In this document: one piece after another, positions 57,690-64,000 of the stretch | Numbering within the stretch: position 1 is the first letter of the stretch | Layout of the letters: every line of letters begins with the position of its first letter | DNA from: Anaspis maculata | Lineage: Eukaryota > Arthropoda > Insecta > Coleoptera > Scraptiidae | Reading direction: 5' to 3' | Assembly (NCBI GenBank): GCA_949128115.1 | Contig: OX421966.1 | Span: 52,883,416-52,947,415 of the forward strand | DNA length: 64,000 bases | The notes under the pieces: model-generated | Database searches by the model: none | Told to the model about the DNA's origin: nothing | Seen by the model: the letters and a program-made list of their open reading frames with translations, nothing else | Program-made: the position numbers and the translations under genes

Positions 57690-58364
57690 TTAGCAAATTG
57701 ACTGGGACTTCGCTTTTCTCGAGGACCTTCTTTTGCCGCTCCTCTTTCCGCCGCCGCCACCGCAGCCGCAGCCACCGCCGCCGCCGCCGCCCTTCATCTT
57801 GTGCCTTCTGCCGCGACTCTTTCTGCCACCGCCCCTCGCTTTGTGCCTCCTGCCGCGACTCTTTCCTCTCTTGCCGCCGCAGCCGCTCTTCCCGCCCTTG
57901 TGCCTCCTGCTGCGACTCTTTCTGCTGCGGCTCTTCCTGCTGCGGCTTCTGCCGCGGCTCTTCTTCCCGCAGCCGCCCTTCGCCTTGCGCCTCCTGCTGC
58001 GGCTCTTCTTCTTCTTGCCGCCGCACCTGCTCTTCCTTCGTGAGCTCCTCCTTCGGTGGCTCTTCTTTCTTCCCTTCGAGCCGCACTTGCTCTTCTTTCG
58101 TGATCTCCTCCGGCTCTTGCTTCTCTTCGAGCCGCATCTGCTCTTGCGCTTCTTTTTCGGAGCACTGCATGCCTCGGTGTAGAACTTTCTGCGATTGACT
58201 TCGCTCATCGCAAGCCAGCATCGGGCGCCCTCAATAGCCACTTTGGTGATGGGCCAGTTGCAGTGCTTCTGGCGGAAGAGCCGCAGGTAGTTGAAGAAGG
58301 GGTTGCGGGTCACCGGGCCCGGTCGGTGGCACTTCTTCTTGCCTTTGCCTCCGCATTTCGGCAT
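57690..58364 (-). CDS. Protamine-like sperm chromatin protein (MST-HMG-box)
   Basis: Single-exon gene, 224 residues. The N-terminus MPKCGGKGKKKCHRPGPVTR leads into an HMG-box-like domain of the insect MST-HMG type at about residues 21-67: NPFFNYLRLFRQKHCNWP, VAIEGARCWLAMS and RRKFYTEAC. It is related to the fly protamine-like Mst proteins that replace histones in sperm. The remaining ~150 residues are a Lys/Arg/Ser/Gly/Cys tail of RRRKSRCGSK-, SRKSRSRRHKGGK- and GCGCGGGGG-type repeats, suited to DNA compaction and disulfide cross-linking. The start is the first ATG; upstream in-frame codons are non-conserved. An AATAAA lies 24 nt beyond the stop. The tail's base bias leaves several other frames open; those are shadows. 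It lies on the same strand as the integrin and may sit in its first intron. Confidence 0.85.
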   Translation of the reverse strand: MPKCGGKGKKKCHRPGPVTRNPFFNYLRLFRQKHCNWPITKVAIEGARCWLAMSEVNRRKFYTEACSAPKKKRKSRCGSKRSKSRRRSRKKSKCGSKGRKKSHRRRSSRRKSRCGGKKKKSRSRRRKAKGGCGKKSRGRSRSRKSRSRKSRSRRHKGGKSGCGGKRGKSRGRRHKARGGGRKSRGRRHKMKGGGGGGGCGCGGGGGKRSGKRRSSRKAKSQSIC

Positions 58365-58766
58365 CGCGGTGGCTGGTGGTCGCACTGGTGGTCAAAATAG
58401 TTGCAGGATCTGGTGGAACTTTGAAAAAAATAAATTTGAAAAATTGCGACATTAAATTTTGAAAACAGACGATAAAAGTTTGTTGAAAGTGTAGCTACGG
58501 CGACAGGAGAGGGTTTCGAGCGAAAGGTGATTTGATTAATATCGTTATGTATAGATGATTTCGTATAGTACGTTATTTTCTTCGTGATACAAACAAGAAG
58601 TTCGGCACAATCACTCTCAATTGGGGGGAGGGGGGGCAAGGGGGACATGACTATTTTTTGCTGCAAGGTGTAAACAGCTATCAAATCATGCTTGATGCGA
58701 TTTCTGAATAACTAGAACCTGCAGATTACGATGCCGCCACTGTCAGATTGATGTACCTGTCGGGAG

Positions 58767-60243
58767 CGTCGCACAGTGGTCCATTTCACGAATCTAGCTG
58801 GACAAAAATAAAAAAAACATTTTTTTTTCAAATTGATCACGATCAATGTTTTTTGATAACTAGTGAACCAAAATAACCTCATTGATTGAAAAGCTCCCTA
58901 AATACCTCGCCACCTACTTTTTGCGCGGGTTCTAAAACCAGATGAAACAAAGTACCTAAGTGAAAAAAGTCCTATCTGTTGCGCTCTTTTCACTACCAAA
59001 CTACGACAGTGTTTGAGTGCTGGCAAAATTTCTGTTTTCAAGAATATCCAGACACAGGTAAGTACTTTTAAATAATATACTTGTTTTCCATCCCAACGCA
59101 CTTTACCCTATATTGGCAGCGATTTCTGTTTTAGCCTGCAAGTTTTCGAACAGCTTCATTTTTGCGTGGACGTACACTTCAATTGCTGTGGATTTCGGTG
59201 ATGAGTTTTTATTTATTTGAAAGCTTTTTCTTGCTCTGTCAAACTGCACAAAATTTGGGTGCGTCGAGCTGCGTCTGAATTTTGTATCTCAATTTTCAGA
59301 CATGCATGTAATTTCTCGGCGTGACCTTTTCGAAGTGTGGTGAACGACACGAATAAAGAAGCGGAATATTTGTAAGTGTATCGACATAAGCTTCAGTTTT
59401 TCGGACAAGATGATGTCGGAGAGGCTATTGAAGTGGCTGTCATAAAAAGGATTGAAGATTTTGCTTCAAGACAAGACTTCTTAAAAATCTCATTTTGGTT
59501 CTGGAACAATAACTTGTTCCATTTTTCATTTCAGAAGATTTGCATGCAAAATCTTCGGTTCTTTTTATACCAGCTACTTCAATAGCCACCCCGACACTAT
59601 CTTGTTTAGAAAACTGAAGTAGGTACATGTAAATACACTCGCAGATACTTTGTCCCATTGTTCATTTCGTTCACCCACACTTCGAAATGGTCACGCCGAG
59701 AAATAACATGCATGTCTGAAAATTCAAATACAAAACTCAGACGCAGCTCGACGCACCTAAACTTTATGCAGTTTGACAGAGCAAGAAACAAGCTTTCAAA
59801 AGAATGCAAACTCATCACAGGAATCCACAGGAATCGAAGTGTACGTCCACGCAAAAATGTAGCTGTTCGAAAACTTGCAGGGTAAAACAGAGATCGCTGT
59901 CAATATAGGGTAAAGTGAGTTGGGACGGAGAACAAGTATATTAATTCAAAGTACTCATCTGTGTCTGGATATTCTTGGAAACAGAAATTTTGCCAGTACT
60001 CAAACACTGCCGTAGTTTGGTGGTGAAAACGGGACAACTGATAAGACTTTTTTATTTACCTTGTTTTGTCTTGACTTCGAACCCGCGCAAAAAGTAAGTG
60101 GCGAAGTATCCAGGAAACTCTCCAATCGATTTAGTTACTTTGGTTTATTGCCTATTGGAAAACATTAGTCGCGAACAATTTTGAGAAAGTGCTTTTTTCG
60201 ATTTTTGTCCAGCTAGATCCGTGAAATGGACCACTGTGCGTCG
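58767..60243. repeat. 1.48-kb foldback element
   Basis: CGCACAGTGGTCCATTTCAC (58770) is mirrored by GTGAAATGGACCACTGTGCG (60221). Inner arms include AATATCCAGACACAG/CTGTGTCTGGATATT, CAGACGCAGCTCGACGCACC and its complement, and AATCTTCAATCC-type blocks around a centre near 59505. No gene supported. Confidence 0.85.
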
Positions 60244-60335
60244 TCGGGAGACAAAAGTTCGTTGGAGACAAGGTAGAGCTGTCAGTTGTGCAAAGGGGAG
60301 CTCCCTGAATTAACAAAAATATAGTACCAGTCAAA

Positions 60336-61976
60336 GAGATGTTCCCGAAAGCTTGCTGATAGTCCCCATAGATGGGTGGTGTGGAATCGCCGCTATCTTG
60401 GATTATTGATACAGTTCAAGTATTGTTTGCAGTTATCTCGATAAATAGTGATGCCATCGAAAAACGGCTTGGTTCAAATGGAATGCCATCAAATTGTCTA
60501 CAAAAAAACTGCTCATCACTTTCACGTATCTGTCATAGTTTTAGAAAAAATAGCCAGTGAATGTCGGGTGTGAGTCCTGGAGGCGATATTTCATTTCTCA
60601 CGGTGTCTTTGAAGAATCACGCAAAGCGGCAACGCAATGCTATTAAAGTAACTTTTGTTATTGAATAAAAAAATAAAAAAACAATTTTTTGCCCTTCAGA
60701 AAATATACCGGGTGTTTATAAATGTCTGTGATCGCATCGCCTTTGGAATTCGCTTTCGATCACTACAATTGCGCCTGTTACTGCGTTATTCGGCCTGACC
60801 CATAGCATTGTTTGAAGGGTCCAAAGGGGGAAAAGCGAACCTCCAATATTTCGGTTATTTAAAAAAAATTCAAGACGCGGTTCGGGAAATATAATCTGTG
60901 AACCATTTATGATACAAGGTGCAAAAGACAGAACATTCATTACACAGGGTGAGTCATAAATTATGAGAACTCACTTTTTCTCAAGACAGCCATAGTGCAA
61001 AAAGTTTGAGTCGTTTCCAAACCTATCTAGATGACAAGATAACATGGACATTTTTTCCCGAAAAATTCGGCTATATTTTAAATGAACTGTATTTTTCATA
61101 GCACGCGTAAATCTGCAAAGTCACATCTGGCCGCATCTAAACACCTGAAAATGTTCGTAACCAACACTACGAGAATCAGAACAAGGAGTAACTTAAACTG
61201 GTTTGTCTGTCACTCATTGTTCGGCTTTTGGTAGTGTTGGTTACGATTATTTTCAGGTGTTTAGGTGCGACTTTGCAGATTTACGCGCACTCTGAAAAAA
61301 TCCAGTTTTCTCAAAATACAGGCAAAATTTTTTTTGAGAAAATAGCCATGCCATCTTGTGATTTAGATCGGTTCAGAAACGACTCAAACTTTTCGCATTC
61401 TAGATCTCTTGAGGAAAGGTAGATTCTCATGATTTATGGCTCATCTGTATATCAAATGTTTTGTCTTTTGCACCTTGTATCATAAATAGTTCACCAATAA
61501 TTTCCCCCACACACACACACCGTGTTTTGAAATTTTTTGAAATAACCGAAATATTAAAGGTTCAATTTTCTCCCTTTGACTCACTCATATTTTTTTTAAA
61601 AAAAGGTCAAAAATTGTTTTTTGATTTTTTCATTCAGCAACAAAAGTCATCTCAACAGCATTACGTTGCAGCTTTGCGTGATTCTTCAAAGACACCGTGA
61701 GAAATAAAATATCGCCTCCAGGACTCACACCCGACGTTCACAGCCCAATTTCTCTGAAGCTATGACAGATACGTGAAAGTGATGCGCAACTCTTTTGGAG
61801 ACAATTTGATGGCCTTCTATTTCAACCGAGCCGTTTTTCGATGGCATTGCTATTTATCGAGATAACTGCAAAAAATACTTGAACTGTATCAATAATCCAA
61901 GATGGCGGCGATTCCACACCACCTATCGATGAGAACTTTTCACACAGTAATCAGCAAGCTTTCGAGAATATCTCTG
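60336..61976. repeat. 1.64-kb foldback with nested ACAGGGTG foldbacks
   Basis: The outer arms (TTGGATTATTGATACAGTTC at 60400 and complement at 61880; CATCGAAAAACGGCT and complement) enclose a second pair from ATACCGGGTGTTTATAAATG (60708) and a third pair ACACAGGGTGAGTCATAAAT (60949) / ATTTATGGCTCATCTGTAT (61432). Dinucleotide CA repeat at 61507-61519. Confidence 0.8.
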
Positions 61977-64000
61977 CCAATTTTCAAAACCACACTATTT
62001 ATTTTTGTAATTTGTTCTCCATTGACTGAGCTAATAATGTTGGCTGTTGAAGGGGGATTGTGGGGTATCATTTCTGACATAATCGAGGTCTGCGAGTCCA
62101 TTTCTTTTTGTAAAAATGCTATTGGCTTGAAATTGTTGGTAATATGAAGAGTTCAATATTAGGTAATATTATTAATTGTTATACATTTACGATTTGCAGT
62201 GAATTGGGTTCCAGTTCAAGTAGTGAACCGCTAGTACTAAATCTACCTGTTTTCGTCGTGCTGGTAAAAGATGTGATGATTGTCTTGATGGCTTCCAGCT
62301 AGACACAGTTCCCGTTAGGATGAAGAATGGGGAGGGTCCAAAAATAAGAATTAGAATGGCAGGACTTTATAATACGGTATAAGAATTAGAGTCCCATTGA
62401 GTCCAGCAAGAAGAGCTTTCAAATGACCCTTGGTGATGATCAAGGCAAAGATAATAGTCACTGCAGGAAGGTAAGTACCTAGGTAGCTCCTTTAGTGCTT
62501 AGAATGTAAGAAATCGTAAGGGTGTACGGCATTCTCCACTGCTGTGTGGAAGGCAACGAACACCATCACATTATATTTGTATCCCTAGAACCATGTAGGT
62601 ACGTATAGTTAGCAAAATTTGTATTGATGACAATCCCTAGTTCCTGGATGAAAGGATCCATGAAACTGTCTCTGGTTTCTGGATCTTCAAGTACGTCGAA
62701 ATGGTTTCAATGATGACCGAACGCACCTTACTTTTGATTTGATTTTCAATGCTTTTCACGTTCGTATGCACCCTTGGTATACACACACAGAACAAAATGG
62801 GCATCTACTTCTTACTTTTGTACTTTTAGTGATCCATTCGAAAACAAAGCGCCCAGAGCTTTCGCCATAATACATCTTTTACGGTTATTGCAGCCAATTC
62901 CACCTCATGCACAGACGGTAAACAACTACCTAGAAACTCCCAGACGTGCGCGACGACTACGACGACGACGGTAACATCTCTATAACGCGAAATTCGAAAG
63001 CCGTGATATACGAGGGCTTTGCCCTTTGCGAATTCGAGCTTTGGCCGTGTGCCATTTATAACCTTCATTTCTCCAACATCCGAGCCGAAAAAGACAAATC
63101 GATGATGGGCCAAGTACGCGGAAAGAACGTTTTAATTCTATTTGTGTCCCTTCTTCCGGGCATGGACACACTCTTCATCACTAGCGCGTGGTGAAAATGA
63201 ATTATTTCAACACCAGACACCCCCTATTTCCCTATCTCCAAGAGTTGATTTGTGTGTACACGTCCACAACCTTTGCCAACCCGAGTCTCGACTCGACCCT
63301 CTCTCGTTCTTTTCTAACGACGACAGAAATGGATGAAACCCCGAAGACTGAATAACGCTTTCCAGAAATTCTAATGCTGACACTATTCTGGGAACGGGCG
63401 GTGGTGAGTCAGCCACCCTCTCTGGTATAAGTACCGAAGTAATTCTCGCAAATCTGAATTGGATGAATTTATTATCTGGGATCTGGGACAGGGCGGGTCA
63501 CTTTATTCGCGTGCTGTAAGCGGTAAGTATTATTTGCACTTCTAGGGTTTGGCAATGACTCAATTATGTAGGGTGATTCTGGTTTCATTCCATTATGAAA
63601 TTGTGAGTTCCAGGGTGGAAGTCTAGAAGTTAACTTTATAGCGAACCGGGGCGGGGTGTGTGATACTAGTTTCCAATCTCCAATTTCTTAGGTGAAATTA
63701 TTATAGTAGTGTAAGCAGGTAAGTGCTTTGTTCCTTACTCACTTGCTTACTTATAAGTAAATTGAAATTCTCAATGAGTAATGAGTGAGTTAGGAATTTT
63801 TTTTCGAAACATCAAAGATGTGTCTTATGGTCTTCTACATTCTACATCAGAGTTATGCTCGGAGTTATGAGACAGCAGTCGTACTGACGTAAAGCTTGTT
63901 TTCAAGTGATGGGTGGGCACTACTTTTACCATTGTCTTTTACGCAAGATATACGCGAAAAATGGTTCAAGCTGTCTAAAATAGGCCCTCTGACCCCTTGC
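61977..64000. other. Right-hand flank, no gene identified
   Basis: No transposon ends or coding exon recognised. The interval 62820-63360 is less AT-rich, with a GACGACTACGACGACGACGG run at 62949-62968, and could hold an upstream exon or promoter, but no reading frame is convincing. Confidence 0.35.

Noticed and set aside
57698..58221. Long open frames on both strands overlapping the protamine-like gene
   Set aside because: They arise from the strongly biased KSR/CGG codon repeats; only the minus frame with the HMG-type domain has a recognisable protein and a nearby AATAAA.
62820..63360. Less AT-rich block with GAC repeats, considered as an exon or promoter
   Set aside because: No frame resembles a known protein and no splice-bounded segment stands out; left as unassigned flank.

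Overview
This is a window of a eukaryotic nuclear genome, almost certainly an insect. The evidence is three insect genes with canonical GT-AG introns: an odorant receptor of the 7tm_6 family, a laminin-type (alphaPS1-like) integrin alpha chain, and a protamine-like MST-HMG-box sperm protein. They sit in AT-rich DNA packed with non-LTR retrotransposons, hAT-like elements and palindromic MITEs. The frequent GTAGGTACCTAC-type tracts and the transposon style suggest a hemipteran (whitefly or aphid-like), but that is a guess. All three host genes lie on the minus strand.

Layout. 1-1433: 5' part of a LINE (minus strand), ORF1 plus the start of the ORF2 endonuclease. 1437-6432: three inverted-repeat elements, one containing a CXC-domain fragment. 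7967-17426: a seven-exon odorant receptor gene whose splice phases all agree (380 aa); its introns hold a decayed hAT with a perfect 8-bp target duplication, a second hAT-like element and several long foldbacks. 17935-21931: a 1.75-kb foldback, hairpins, and a 5'-truncated LINE reverse transcriptase with a microsatellite tail. 24272-42702: ten exons of the integrin gene, about 1,020 residues; the N-terminal exon was not found. 42703-57405: repeats, including two seemingly identical 1837-bp hAT-like composites (46049-47885 and 53397-55233), each with a perfect 8-bp target duplication and each carrying the same nested hAT MITE. 57690-58364: intronless protamine-like gene. 58767-61976: two more large foldbacks. 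62000-64000: nothing identified.

The strongest pattern beyond the genes is the density of long near-perfect inverted repeats (0.6-1.8 kb). Many end in TACAGGGTG or a variant, several sit inside introns, and a short internal core resembling ATTTAGTCGGAAACGAYACC recurs in otherwise different ones. Transcribed introns would contain long hairpin RNA. I see no operon-like or defence-type novel system; the points most worth follow-up are the recently moved composite element, the foldback family with its shared core, and the complete receptor gene.
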